Shown piece after piece: positions 8,826 through 17,615 of a stretch of DNA of 64,000 nucleotides. This DNA comes from Pedobacter panaciterrae (GTDB taxonomy: Bacteria; Bacteroidota; Bacteroidia; Sphingobacteriales; Sphingobacteriaceae). A model generated the notes under the pieces. The model ran no database searches. It saw only the letters and a program-made list of their open reading frames with translations, and was not told the origin of the DNA. The stretch's first letter is position 1. The number at the start of each line of letters is the position of its first letter. The position numbers and the translations under genes were made by a program. The stretch covers positions 162,851-226,850 of the forward strand of contig NZ_LGEL01000031.1 of the NCBI RefSeq assembly GCF_001636695.1, given 5' to 3'.

Positions 8826-9605
8826 TTAAAGTTTGGATTTGCTCAGGATGTCGTCGGCGATCTGCTTATCGGTGCGGTAGCCTTCCCGCTGGTCGATGGG
8901 CTGATCCCTGGACTTCATCTTGTTTGCTGATTCGGTAAGTGAAAGAAATTTCCGGGCGTACTGCTTTTTGGCTTCCCAGGAAGTATTCAATCTGCGGTAT
9001 TCAAGGAACAGCCGGTGATAGGCCAGTATCCGAGAACCGCGGTCCAGCGTGGCGTTCATGGCGCCGTCGAGACGTTCCCGGATGCCCGCGGATTCTTCGC
9101 GGTACCATTCATAGACGCCCGTTCGGATAAGGTAATCCCTTTCCTTAACGGGAATATTCGATAGCAACGCCGCGTCTTGCTGATCTAACAGCGGTTGAAA
9201 TTCATGCCTGTAATACAGCATCCACAAGGGATCGGCAGCAGAAAAAACAGCCGAATAGTTCACCGCTTCGGTTACCGCTGTATTCTTTAAGGTGTCGGCA
9301 TGAAGTTTATAGGCATTTTCGGTGTTTTGCATGGCTGCCGCAAAAGCCAGTCGCTGGGTCTGCGCCCCGACCGGCCCCAATGGGCGCAGGTCTTTTTTAG
9401 GGTAGTCCGGGTGCCAGGCCCAGGTGAGCCAATAATTGGGGTTCAGTCCCAAAAAGCCACTGGTTGGGGTAAATTTCTTTTTATCCCATTGCTTAAAAAC
9501 CATTCGTTCCTGCTGGTTGATTATGGCCTGGTCGCGGATAACCCACTGGGCGAATACCGGGACGGCCAGTATGAAAAGTAAGGCGGTTAAAAGGTAATTC
9601 TTCAT
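8826..9605 (-). CDS. Exported hypothetical protein between the traI-like triplet and traJ
   Basis: A 259-residue protein with a signal peptide (MKNYLLTALLFILAVPVFAQ) and a charged helical body (many Arg and Glu from residue 150 onward). No catalytic motif is seen. Its place just before traJ and its secretion signal suggest a periplasmic conjugation factor. I cannot assign it to a named Tra protein with confidence. Gaps are 3 bp upstream and 6 bp downstream. Confidence 0.6.
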   Translation of the reverse strand: MKNYLLTALLFILAVPVFAQWVIRDQAIINQQERMVFKQWDKKKFTPTSGFLGLNPNYWLTWAWHPDYPKKDLRPLGPVGAQTQRLAFAAAMQNTENAYKLHADTLKNTAVTEAVNYSAVFSAADPLWMLYYRHEFQPLLDQQDAALLSNIPVKERDYLIRTGVYEWYREESAGIRERLDGAMNATLDRGSRILAYHRLFLEYRRLNTSWEAKKQYARKFLSLTESANKMKSRDQPIDQREGYRTDKQIADDILSKSKL

Positions 9606-9608
9606 AAT

Positions 9609-10280
9609 TTATTCTTTTAAAAGTTGATAACTGCGAATAATATCATCGGCCATGCGTGTATCCTTGTTGATGAAATCCCGGTAGGGATTTGCCGTTTTGA
9701 GCACACCATTCATCTTGGCCCAGTACATAGATTTTCCCATGCTGTAGCAAAGCGCCCGCATGACTTTCAGCTCTAAGATGACCTTGCGCAACAGCGCCTC
9801 CCTTTTCTCATAATCCATCAGTACGTTACTGCCTTCTTTGAGTACAAATGCCGACACTTCACTGACCAGGTTAATCCCGCGTGACTTCATCTGCCGGGCC
9901 ACATCTTCGGCGAACAATAGCAGGTAAGGTTCAGAGCTCGCGATAGCTATCATAGCATTGCTTTCCCGAACGATCTCTGAACTGATCTGAACGACCTGGG
10001 TAGCGGCGATACCGCTTTTCAGTGCCTGGTTGACCTCGGTAAGCGAATTATGGATCAGGGTCTGTACCATGACCACCGAGCTGATGTTGAGAGTAATATC
10101 ATCCAGCCGGTTTCGGATGGTGTTCAGGTAATTGTTATGGGTATTCTCGGCCGCCAGGCGTACCGCGCCGTTTTCGTTAACGATTGCAAAATGGCTGGGG
10201 TCGAATACGATGGTCTGTGCCTTTGTGCTCCCTGCCCTGAGAAGCAGTAAAAGGCCCATGATAAATATTAGGAATCTCAT
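9609..10280 (-). CDS. Exported traI-like conjugation protein, copy 3 of 3
   Basis: A 223-residue protein with a signal peptide. It is clearly paralogous to the gene at 10934-11599: both share a 'DP..(F/A)A' N-terminus after cleavage, an NP/EPyLLLFAE-type motif, an EVS(A/S)FVL motif, an MYWAK motif and a terminal (I)(A/D)(N/D)IIR motif. By position between the VirB4 ATPase and traJ it may correspond to the TraH/TraI (VirB5-like) part of CTnDOT. That is inference. Gaps to both neighbours are 3 bp. Confidence 0.6.
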   Translation of the reverse strand: MRFLIFIMGLLLLLRAGSTKAQTIVFDPSHFAIVNENGAVRLAAENTHNNYLNTIRNRLDDITLNISSVVMVQTLIHNSLTEVNQALKSGIAATQVVQISSEIVRESNAMIAIASSEPYLLLFAEDVARQMKSRGINLVSEVSAFVLKEGSNVLMDYEKREALLRKVILELKVMRALCYSMGKSMYWAKMNGVLKTANPYRDFINKDTRMADDIIRSYQLLKE

Positions 10281-10283
10281 GGC

Positions 10284-10937
10284 TTATGGGTTTTTAAGGA
10301 TGGCTGCATTGCGGATAATTTCATCGACAAGCTGTTTATCCCGGTTCACAAAATCAGCGAAAGGGTCAAGGGATCGTTTTTGGCTCGCACGTAGCATCGA
10401 CAGGGCCAGCCCTTTGCTGGCGCCCTCGATCAGCCGGAGTTCGGTCAGGGCGTGGAAAAAAAGAATTTTGCGGTCACTCGCCTTTATCTGGTTGATTTCG
10501 CCGATGCTAAGTGCGAGGCCAGCGATATAGTTCGCCAGCATTCTTGCGCGGCCAGCTAGGTCTTTCTCGGTCTGAAAAGCAAGCGCGATCAGCACGGGGT
10601 TATCACTGGCCAGCTGGTAAATAATGCCCTGCTGCCGGATGATCTCTGAAACAACAGGGCTGGCATCCAGCCCGATCTGTGCGGCGTCAATGGCAAGCCC
10701 CACGGTATGGAAACGCTTTTGCAGCTCCCTGTACTTCGTTTTCAGCTTGCTCATTTGTGTTTTGTTGACTTCCTCATTGGCTGAGGTAACAGCTTGTTTA
10801 TTTTTTGCTTCGTCCTGCCTGCTGTGCTCGCTTTTACTTTCGGATACCAGCTGGTGGATCAGTTCCACGTTCAACTGGCAAAACGCGTTTTGCAACAGTC
10901 CGAAAAGCAGGCAAATCATGGTGATCGTTCCTTTCAT
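10284..10937 (-). CDS. Exported traI-like conjugation protein, copy 2 of 3, divergent
   Basis: A 217-residue secreted protein (signal peptide through about residue 20). It shares with its two neighbours the pattern NPVLIALAF-(E)...AR(M/R)...ELRLIEGAS... and the terminal VDEIIRNAAIL. The N-terminal third is replaced by a charged, Lys/Gln-rich helical stretch (residues 30-75). It is the most diverged member of the triplet. It overlaps the upstream gene by 4 nt (ATGA), which suggests translational coupling. Confidence 0.58.
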   Translation of the reverse strand: MKGTITMICLLFGLLQNAFCQLNVELIHQLVSESKSEHSRQDEAKNKQAVTSANEEVNKTQMSKLKTKYRELQKRFHTVGLAIDAAQIGLDASPVVSEIIRQQGIIYQLASDNPVLIALAFQTEKDLAGRARMLANYIAGLALSIGEINQIKASDRKILFFHALTELRLIEGASKGLALSMLRASQKRSLDPFADFVNRDKQLVDEIIRNAAILKNP

Positions 10938-11599
10938 TGTTTCAGGTATTTGGCGTTTCGGATAATATCATTGGCTATCTGTACATCGATATTGATATAG
11001 CCCGCATAGGGGTTCAGGGAATTAAGAATGCCACGCTGTTTTGCCCAGTACATGGTGCGCTGCATACCGTAGGCCACACCGCGCAGGATCATCAGCTCCG
11101 TCCTGATCCGGTTCAACAGTTTAGCCCGTTCTCCTGAATCCATCAGGCTATTTACGCCCCCCTGCAATACAAAAGAGCTGACCTCGGTGGCCAGGGCCGT
11201 TCCCCTGCGCCTGAACTCGCGGGCGCCCCCTTCGGCAAAAAGCAGTAGTGCGGGGTTGCTTTGGGCAAGGGACACGGCTTTGTTTACATCATTTACAATA
11301 TCTACGCTGATTTCGGCAATATCCTGGATAGCAAGCAGCGAGCGGACAGCGCCCGATACCTCGCTCAGACCGCGGTAGATCTGCTGCTGCAAATCGTTTA
11401 CGATCACCAGTTGCCCTGTAACAGCGAGTTGCCCGCGCTGGATCAGAGTCAGATTATCATTTGTTTTATTAAGCTGTCCGTTGATGACGCTTGAGTGGAC
11501 TGCCATAGCTCCCGCTGTTGTTGGGTCAACGTAAATCTGGGCGAAAACAGGGCAGCCTACAAAGCAGAACCCCGTTATTATTAATAGTAATAGTTTCAT
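10934..11599 (-). CDS. Exported traI-like conjugation protein, copy 1 of 3
   Basis: A 221-residue secreted protein with a signal peptide ending near FVGCPVFAQ. The mature part is helical. It shares NPALLLFAEGG, EVSSFVLQGG, MYWAKQRG and IANDIIRNAKYLK motifs with the genes at 9609-10280 and, more weakly, 10284-10937. It overlaps traG by 4 nt (ATGA). No enzymatic motif is visible. It is probably a periplasmic or pilus-associated component. Confidence 0.6.
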   Translation of the reverse strand: MKLLLLIITGFCFVGCPVFAQIYVDPTTAGAMAVHSSVINGQLNKTNDNLTLIQRGQLAVTGQLVIVNDLQQQIYRGLSEVSGAVRSLLAIQDIAEISVDIVNDVNKAVSLAQSNPALLLFAEGGAREFRRRGTALATEVSSFVLQGGVNSLMDSGERAKLLNRIRTELMILRGVAYGMQRTMYWAKQRGILNSLNPYAGYINIDVQIANDIIRNAKYLKQ

Positions 11600-14094
11600 G
11601 AAAAATCAGGTTTAAAGTATTCAGTAGAACTATCGGCAGGTAAACCGTTGAGATTAACCTGCCGCACAAAGGCTTCCAATGCGAGACCACTTTTTTCCAA
11701 ATCGGCTACAAAGGCTTCCAAACCGGCTTGGTACGTGCCGTATGTATTGGTATATGTTTCCACGGCCGCTTTTTCCGGTTTCTCAGTGGTATAGGTAAGG
11801 TACTGGTAAATGGAATTTTCCACTCCGTAAACTTCCCCAACGGCACCGCGGCGGATATAGACCTCCTTAAAACGGCCACGCCCTTCCTTATTGTCCAGCT
11901 TATTAATAGTAAATATTTTTTTCTGCTCGGTCTCGGTAATAGAAAGCAATTGTGCGATCTCTTTATAGTTCTCCTTAAACTTGCTCTGGTCAAGCAGGAA
12001 AATGGTGTCCGAATTACTCAGGATACTGTCTTTTACCACGGCATTTCCGATAATATCGGCCAGTTCCTGGGTCACCACGATAGCCTCGCCCCAGAATTTA
12101 CGAACCGTTTTATAGAGGTACAATATGTACCCAGCCATCAGCGGAGACGCGATGGCCTTCCATGCTTCTTCGATTATCAGGGCTTTGCGCTGGCTTGTCC
12201 GATGGCGCATTTTCTGTATGAAAACGTCCATGATTATCAGTGTGACGACTGGGAACAAAATCTTATTTTCCTTCAAATTGTCAATTTCAAAGACTATAAA
12301 GCGCTCCGAAAACAGCGACTGGTCGGCAGCTTCATTAAGGATGGTACCGAACTCACCGCCCTGGTAGAATTTTTTCAGCACGTACCGAAATTCTTCCAGG
12401 TCAAAAGGTATCTGTTCCTCGCTTTTTATCTGCGGAATTTTGTTTAGGGCGAACTCATAAAAAGAGTTGAAATTTAACTGCGGTATGGGTTGCTCCTGAG
12501 TACCAGCTTTGAAATACAGGCTGTAGTATCCTGAAATCACATTGGCGATCACATCACGTTCCACGGTGCTCACTGTTCCTTCCGCGCCCTTCCATAACAG
12601 GCTGATTAGCGTACATAAAAAGTCCTTTTTCTCTATGTTGTACTCGCTTTCCTCGATGGCAAAGGGGTTCATTGTGATCGGTTTGCTGTCCGCCCAGGTA
12701 ATATATTTTCCCTGGTAATAGGCGCACAGACCGGAGTACGAATGACCGGTATCTACGATCACCACATCCATGTTGTACTGCATATACTGCTCGACCAGTG
12801 AATTGATCAGAAAAGATTTACCAGCACCCGATGGGCCTAAACAGAAGCGATTCCGCGCGTTTATGCGCCCTGTACGCATGGGCAGATCCGAGAGATCGAT
12901 CCCAACGGGAATGCCCTGGCGGTCGGTGAAACGGACCAGGAAATCTGAGGGTTCGTCTTTTAGCAGGGATTCCTTAAAGAAAAAGCAGAGCGCGGCGTCG
13001 GCCGTAGTGAGGAACCAGTCGTATTTTTTTAGCTCAACACCGTTGCCCGGCAGGGCGCAACGGAACAGTTCCAACTGGTTGTAGGCATTGCGTGAGGGAA
13101 TAATGCCCTGTTGGAAAAAAGCGGCCTCAATATAATTAACCGCCTTTCTAATCTGCTGCTCTTCGGCACAGACAACTATAGAATAATGGGCATTGACCAG
13201 CAACTGGTTTTCCCTGGCTACATCGACCAGCAGCAGGTCGATGTCCTCCACGCAGATCAGGTTGGCCGGATCGGGCACCCCGGAATGGCGCTTACGTTTC
13301 AGTTCTAGTTTATTGAGTGTCATCTGCTGGGCCGGTATTTCCAGCAGCTGGTTATAGATGATAACCCGGTAACCCGGAACGTGGTGCAGAAAGGAAAGGT
13401 TATCTACGGGAAAGTCCCGCATTCCCTTATTGTCCTGCTTTTCTATATAGGGGCCGACCTTTTCGGGCATGTCTACCGAATCGGTATTGACCATGCTGAT
13501 ACAGCGGATTGCCAGGCTGCCCAAATTTAGCTGTTCGTCCCCGCAGCGCATGTTATTGAGCGCGGTATGTGCAGAGGCAAATTCCATGCTGAGCACCTTG
13601 CTTACGTACCGGTTGATCTCAGCCTCGTTCAGGTAGTGGGGATTTAAACCGGCGCTGGCCAGCAGGTCGGAAAGTTTGGCTATGTTCTGGAAGAAATCGG
13701 CCAGGACTTTTTTATCAAACGTGTAAAAAGCGCCATGTTTGACCTGCCGGGTGATAACCAGGTAGGTTCTGATGTCCGTGTATTCCCGCCCCTCAAAGTG
13801 TGTGTGGTACTTTTGCTGGAGAAATTCCCCGGCGGGCACACCCTTATATTTTCTGCGTATAAATACATCCTGCTTTTGAATAATATGCCCTTCGCCCAAT
13901 ATTTTGATGATATTCAGCAGCAGGCTTTGGTAGGCGGAATAGGCGTCCGGGTCGGCGCCATATTGTAGTACCGGGTTTGTGATGTGCAGGATCATAGAGA
14001 AATCGCCTTTCTCCCCGTACAAAATGTGCAGGCCGTTATAGGTATCGATCCCGACATAAGGCATTTTAAATGCTGTTTTTCTTTCTCGCTGCAT
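11596..14094 (-). CDS. traG: Conjugation ATPase TraG (VirB4-like)
   Basis: An 832-residue cytoplasmic ATPase that powers the mating channel. Walker A GPSGAGKS lies at 420-427 and a Walker B-like LIIEEAWK at about residue 650. The N-terminal 400 residues carry the VirB4 fold with no obvious membrane span. Length and motif layout match TraG of CTnDOT-type elements. The 5' end overlaps traF by 29 nt and the 3' end overlaps the next gene by 4 nt. Confidence 0.9.
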   Translation of the reverse strand: MQRERKTAFKMPYVGIDTYNGLHILYGEKGDFSMILHITNPVLQYGADPDAYSAYQSLLLNIIKILGEGHIIQKQDVFIRRKYKGVPAGEFLQQKYHTHFEGREYTDIRTYLVITRQVKHGAFYTFDKKVLADFFQNIAKLSDLLASAGLNPHYLNEAEINRYVSKVLSMEFASAHTALNNMRCGDEQLNLGSLAIRCISMVNTDSVDMPEKVGPYIEKQDNKGMRDFPVDNLSFLHHVPGYRVIIYNQLLEIPAQQMTLNKLELKRKRHSGVPDPANLICVEDIDLLLVDVARENQLLVNAHYSIVVCAEEQQIRKAVNYIEAAFFQQGIIPSRNAYNQLELFRCALPGNGVELKKYDWFLTTADAALCFFFKESLLKDEPSDFLVRFTDRQGIPVGIDLSDLPMRTGRINARNRFCLGPSGAGKSFLINSLVEQYMQYNMDVVIVDTGHSYSGLCAYYQGKYITWADSKPITMNPFAIEESEYNIEKKDFLCTLISLLWKGAEGTVSTVERDVIANVISGYYSLYFKAGTQEQPIPQLNFNSFYEFALNKIPQIKSEEQIPFDLEEFRYVLKKFYQGGEFGTILNEAADQSLFSERFIVFEIDNLKENKILFPVVTLIIMDVFIQKMRHRTSQRKALIIEEAWKAIASPLMAGYILYLYKTVRKFWGEAIVVTQELADIIGNAVVKDSILSNSDTIFLLDQSKFKENYKEIAQLLSITETEQKKIFTINKLDNKEGRGRFKEVYIRRGAVGEVYGVENSIYQYLTYTTEKPEKAAVETYTNTYGTYQAGLEAFVADLEKSGLALEAFVRQVNLNGLPADSSTEYFKPDFS

Positions 14095-14374
14095 GATTGA
14101 TCTTTAAGGTGACTGGATGGATAATGACCCCGGCGTTCCGGGTTTTGGCGTGCAGACCGTCCTTTTGGCGGAAAAAAGTGTAGCCAAGCCCCGCGGAAAT
14201 CAGGGCTATGGTGAGAAAACTGCCCAGGTACATACTGGTTAACGCCCCGATCAGGCCGCCCAGGATCAGGCCGCCAGCGAGGGAGCCAATACCCCAGTAA
14301 ATGAATTTCCCTTTGAAGCCGCGGTAAATAAGGGGCTTTTGGAGCCCCTTATAGATTGCATACTTAGCGGTCAT
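14066..14374 (-). CDS. traF: TraF, DUF4133 small membrane protein
   Basis: A 102-residue protein with two adjacent hydrophobic segments (FIYWGIGSLAGGLILGGLIG and LTIALISAGLGYTFF), preceded by a basic AIYKGLQKPLIYRGFKGK stretch. This is the DUF4133/TraF pattern and is the VirB3-like partner of the TraG ATPase. I chose the ATG at 14372-14374 because it forms a TAATG junction with traE; the longer frame to 14482 lies inside traE. Confidence 0.82.
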   Translation of the reverse strand: MTAKYAIYKGLQKPLIYRGFKGKFIYWGIGSLAGGLILGGLIGALTSMYLGSFLTIALISAGLGYTFFRQKDGLHAKTRNAGVIIHPVTLKINHAARKKNSI

Positions 14375-14685
14375 TATACGCCGAAAAAGGCTTTGATGAC
14401 CACGGATACCAGCACCAGGAACAGGCAGGAACCGCCCCAAGACATCAGTTCTTTGTTGATGTCCTGATCTCCGGCGTTCCACTTGATGTAAACACGTACC
14501 CCGCCGATCAGCCCGACCACTGCCCCGATGGCAAGGATCAGTGTAGACACCGGGTCTACGTAGCTTGTCAGTGAAGAAGTGGCGGCATTGATGCCGGTTG
14601 AACCGCCTCCCTGGGCGAATGAAGATTGAGCTGCCAGCATTGAAAGCGCAGCGATAGCAAACAGTTTTTTGGTTTTTACTGTCAT
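14374..14685 (-). CDS. traE: TraE, DUF4134 protein
   Basis: A 103-residue protein with a signal peptide (through SSFAQ) and two further hydrophobic segments separated by the motif GGVRVYIKWNAGDQDINKE, a hallmark of DUF4134/TraE proteins. The size and topology are those of a VirB2-like pilin or channel subunit. The stop overlaps the traF start (TAATG). A related gene precedes it at 14728-15048. Confidence 0.85.
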   Translation of the reverse strand: MTVKTKKLFAIAALSMLAAQSSFAQGGGSTGINAATSSLTSYVDPVSTLILAIGAVVGLIGGVRVYIKWNAGDQDINKELMSWGGSCLFLVLVSVVIKAFFGV

Positions 14686-14727
14686 GGATTAAGAAATTAA
14701 AAAGTGAATAAAAAATTGAAAAGCTGT

Positions 14728-15048
14728 TTAGTGTACCCCGAAAAGGGCTTTGAGCGCCGACCCGATGACCGAGAGGAACAGGCAGGAAAAGAACCAGCCC
14801 ATGACCTGGGCGTCGATGTGATGTTTGCCGGATTGCCAGTTGGCATACACCCGCAGGCCGCCCAGTATGCCGCTGATGGCGCCGAGCACCAGCACCATGT
14901 CCGAAAGGCTGAAATACCAGCGGTGCATTTCACCGCTGGCCTCGTAAAACTCCCCGATGCCCGGCGGCGCCTGAGCCATGCCTAAAAAAGGCAGGACAAA
15001 AAAAAAGACAACCGGAGTTGTCTTTAAAAGATGATGCTTGAATTTCAT
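14728..15048 (-). CDS. Second DUF4134 (TraE-like) protein
   Basis: A 106-residue paralogue of TraE: signal peptide through GMAQ, then a hydrophobic segment, GGLRVYANWQSGKHHIDAQ (compare GGVRVYIKWNAGDQDINKE in TraE) and a second hydrophobic segment ending in KALFGVH. It has an inserted GEMHRWYFSLSD stretch that TraE lacks. Tandem DUF4134 genes are familiar in Bacteroidota ICEs. The 42-bp gap to traE holds no recognisable signal. Confidence 0.78.
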   Translation of the reverse strand: MKFKHHLLKTTPVVFFFVLPFLGMAQAPPGIGEFYEASGEMHRWYFSLSDMVLVLGAISGILGGLRVYANWQSGKHHIDAQVMGWFFSCLFLSVIGSALKALFGVH

Positions 15049-15055
15049 CGTTGCC

Positions 15056-15385
15056 TTAGTAAGGGATGGCTTTGGTATACTCGATCAGGTCGGACTGGGC
15101 CAGGGAGAAAAGCTGTTTAAGGCTTACCCCGCCGGTGGATTGCAGCGGACCTGAAGAAATGGCCTGCCTGCTTTTAGGTTCGGCTTCCGGGTTTTGTACC
15201 GGCGTGGCCGGTGGTTCGTCAGATCTGACCTGTCTCGGTTCGTGTTGTTCGGAAAAGACGAGTTCGTCCTGTCCTCCTTCGGCGGCAGGCTGGCCTCGTG
15301 ACCGTAGCAGGTCAAAAACAACGTTCAACAGATAATAAAGGGAATAGACAGCGGCAAGGCTGAGCAGAAATTGTGTCCAGTTCAT
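15056..15385 (-). CDS. TraD-like small membrane-anchored protein
   Basis: A 109-residue protein: one N-terminal membrane segment (FLLSLAAVYSLYYLLNVVF), a proline- and glutamate-rich disordered linker (about residues 30-85) and a short C-terminal helix (LKQLFSLAQSDLIEYTKAIPY). It lies between the TraB-like and TraE-like genes, where CTnDOT carries traC/traD. I use TraD-like as a positional label only. It overlaps the upstream gene by 4 nt. Confidence 0.6.
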   Translation of the reverse strand: MNWTQFLLSLAAVYSLYYLLNVVFDLLRSRGQPAAEGGQDELVFSEQHEPRQVRSDEPPATPVQNPEAEPKSRQAISSGPLQSTGGVSLKQLFSLAQSDLIEYTKAIPY

Positions 15386-15747
15386 AATTCGATGGTTTTG
15401 ATGTTTTCTTTTACATATTGGATGAGTTCAGGATGGGTACGGAGAAAATCTTGCAAACTGTAGGCGATCAGCTTGTTCATATCAATGGCTTTTGCGATTT
15501 TCAGCTGCTTCAACAGGAATACCGTGCGGTCATCCAGGCGGATCAGCAGTTTTTCCTTGCCCGCCAGTTCATAGGCAAGGATGTTTTCAAACAGGGTTTC
15601 GAGCGTGATGTCCGTGGATTTTTTAGCCGGTTTGGTTGACGGGCTTCTTTTAGCAGGCGGTGTTTTGGACTGATCGTTGTTCCCGGTACCGCCGTCCTTT
15701 TTGATGGTTTCCCTTAGTTCGTCGGCCAGTGATCTGATGCCGGTCAT
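15382..15747 (-). CDS. TraB-like protein (DUF3408 type), ParA partner candidate
   Basis: A 121-residue protein with a lysine- and proline-rich disordered N-terminal half. The C-terminal half is helical (LFENILAYELAGKEKLLIRLD onward), resembling the DUF3408/TraB proteins that follow the ParA gene in these elements. It may bind DNA and act as ParB-like partner. The ATG at 15745-15747 overlaps the parA stop (ATGA); the longer frame to 15762 lies within parA. Confidence 0.6.
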   Translation of the reverse strand: MTGIRSLADELRETIKKDGGTGNNDQSKTPPAKRSPSTKPAKKSTDITLETLFENILAYELAGKEKLLIRLDDRTVFLLKQLKIAKAIDMNKLIAYSLQDFLRTHPELIQYVKENIKTIEL

Positions 15748-16379
15748 GTTTGTTCCTCCCATTCCAGGTACTGGCTGTAGAGCAGGTCGAGCAGCGGCAG
15801 CACCACGGGGTACAGGATCAGCGGCGTTTGAAAAGTGCTTATCCGCTGAAAATCCACCCTGTCTGCCAGGCCGGGCGCGATCACCCCGAAACGCTGCATC
15901 ACCTTTTCTATTTCGGCTCTTGTTTCATATTTTACCGTGTTCTTGATGCGGTTAGGAATAAAAATGAAAGGGGCCTTATCGTTGATCTTCCTAAGCACCA
16001 TTGCAAACAGCAAGGTCGAGTCCACAGAAAACTCATCGTATGCAAAAGGACAAAGCACGACGTCGGCGGCGGCGAACAGCGGCAGCAGGCCGTCATCATC
16101 CATTTTTCCGGGAAGATCAATCAGAATGATTTCCCCGGACCTACTGGCCAGTGCGCTGTGCAGTGACGGGAAATGTTTCAGATCGGCGGGAACCACTTCA
16201 TAGAGCGGCTCGTTTTCCAGGATCTTTGCCTTTTCGGCTTTTGAGGCCAGAGACTGCTGGTAGTCCATATCCAGGACTGTGACCCGCCGCTTTTTGACCA
16301 GGGTCAGGTAGTTCGCGAAAAGCAGGGTGAGCGTGCTTTTTCCGGCGCCGCCTTTTTGGTTTCCAATAAGTATAACCAT
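15744..16379 (-). CDS. ParA-family ATPase (TraA)
   Basis: A 211-residue ParA/MinD-type ATPase. The deviant Walker A motif KGGAGKS is at residues 9-15, LDMDYQQS (A') near residue 37 and ILIDLPGKMDDD (Walker B region) near residue 84. In CTnDOT-like elements the equivalent gene is called traA. It may position or stabilise the excised circle. I chose the ATG at 16377-16379 since the Walker motif then sits at the usual distance from the N-terminus; the upstream frame has no homology. Confidence 0.85.
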   Translation of the reverse strand: MVILIGNQKGGAGKSTLTLLFANYLTLVKKRRVTVLDMDYQQSLASKAEKAKILENEPLYEVVPADLKHFPSLHSALASRSGEIILIDLPGKMDDDGLLPLFAAADVVLCPFAYDEFSVDSTLLFAMVLRKINDKAPFIFIPNRIKNTVKYETRAEIEKVMQRFGVIAPGLADRVDFQRISTFQTPLILYPVVLPLLDLLYSQYLEWEEQT

Positions 16380-16398
16380 AATCGTTGTTTTTTTAAGT

Positions 16399-17613
16399 TT
16401 ATCGTGTGTTGGTCCTGGCTTTGCGCTTGCGCTGCCGGTTGCGGCCAAGTATGGCCTCATCGTCGATATCATCGGCAATATCCAGGTTGATCTCCGGCAC
16501 CCAGCCGGTGGATGCGGATTCTTCGGCGTAGCTGGAAACTTCGGTCCATTGGTCCCTTTCCGCAGGAAAAACGGAATCGCACTGGTGGTCGGCTTCGCTT
16601 TGGGCCGTTGGAACTATCGTTACTTTTGGTTCAGTTGTTTCGGAAACAGCTTGCTCAGATTCCGTGACTGGGGTTTCCGCTGGCCTGATAAATTCTGCTA
16701 TCGGCATCAGTTCCTTGCCTTTATAAACGGTCTTTTTTGTATGATCTATCAGGGTGTAACCGTATGGCGGCTTTCCCGGCTGCCCGTGAAAAAGTATCTG
16801 AACGCCGATCAGTTTGGCAAGCACATCTGCGAGTTCGGAAGTATACCCTGTAGGTTTGCTGCCTTTGCCTTTGGGCTGTGGCGCTGATACAGGAATGGCA
16901 GCGGGGTCATGGCTTAAACGGTAACGTTCGGTGATGGCCCGGAGCTGCGCCAGCCGGTTGATGTTCTTCTGGTAAAGACCGATCCGGGCATCCACTTTAG
17001 CGGTTTCAATTTCTCCCTGCTGTTTGCCATATTTAAAAAGCTGGTACCGGTCCCCGTTAAGTTTCAGGGCGTAACCCTGGCATTCCAGTATCATCATGAA
17101 CTGTGCTCGGGTTGAAAAATAATAGCTAAGAGCTTTATCGAGATCCTTATTTACCTGCTCTTTTTCATCCATGCCCATGACCTGGTTCAATACCTGGTAA
17201 GCGCGTATCTTCTCGTAACTGTCGTTGATTTTCCTGCCGTTTTCATCTACACGGGTAGATACGATGTGAATATGGTTATTGCCGGTATCCTTATGAAAAA
17301 CCAGCAGGTAGGGCTGCTCGCCGTAGCCCATGCCTTTAAGCCATTCGGTGGCCAGTTCTGTAAGCTGCTCTTTGCTGTGCGATCTTCCTTTACAGGAAAT
17401 CACCGCATGTAACTGCGGATACTTGATACGGGCGCTTGTTTTTGACCGTGCTTCCAGGTAATTGATATAGTCTTGTGGTTTCAGGTGTTCCAGGGCTTGC
17501 AGGGCACCAAAATTTTCCACTTTCATGAGCTCGCCCTTGTCCTTATCTATTTTGTTACTATTATAGCTTACGCCTTCAAAGGTGGTAGACGGAAGCAGGA
17601 TCTTGACTATCAT
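16399..17613 (-). CDS. mobB: Relaxase MobB
   Basis: A 404-residue relaxase/mobilisation nuclease. The N-terminal 150 residues hold the metal-binding histidine cluster (H107 and the HxH pair H114/H116 in NNHIHIVSTRV) and H69 in LHAVISCKG. It nicks oriT and stays attached to the transferred strand. The C-terminal 150 residues are low-complexity and Glu/Thr-rich. The nucleophilic Tyr is probably Y17 or Y48 near the N-terminus, but I cannot choose. It starts 2 bp after mobA. Confidence 0.87.
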   Translation of the reverse strand: MIVKILLPSTTFEGVSYNSNKIDKDKGELMKVENFGALQALEHLKPQDYINYLEARSKTSARIKYPQLHAVISCKGRSHSKEQLTELATEWLKGMGYGEQPYLLVFHKDTGNNHIHIVSTRVDENGRKINDSYEKIRAYQVLNQVMGMDEKEQVNKDLDKALSYYFSTRAQFMMILECQGYALKLNGDRYQLFKYGKQQGEIETAKVDARIGLYQKNINRLAQLRAITERYRLSHDPAAIPVSAPQPKGKGSKPTGYTSELADVLAKLIGVQILFHGQPGKPPYGYTLIDHTKKTVYKGKELMPIAEFIRPAETPVTESEQAVSETTEPKVTIVPTAQSEADHQCDSVFPAERDQWTEVSSYAEESASTGWVPEINLDIADDIDDEAILGRNRQRKRKARTNTR

Positions 17614-17615
17614 AA

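Noticed and set aside
10977-10984. ATCTGTAC, identical to the MocR half-site core
   Set aside because: It lies inside the traI-like coding sequence and has no TAnnTTTG box 47 nt downstream, so it is a chance match. Other CTGTAC/GTACAG matches in coding sequence were dismissed likewise.
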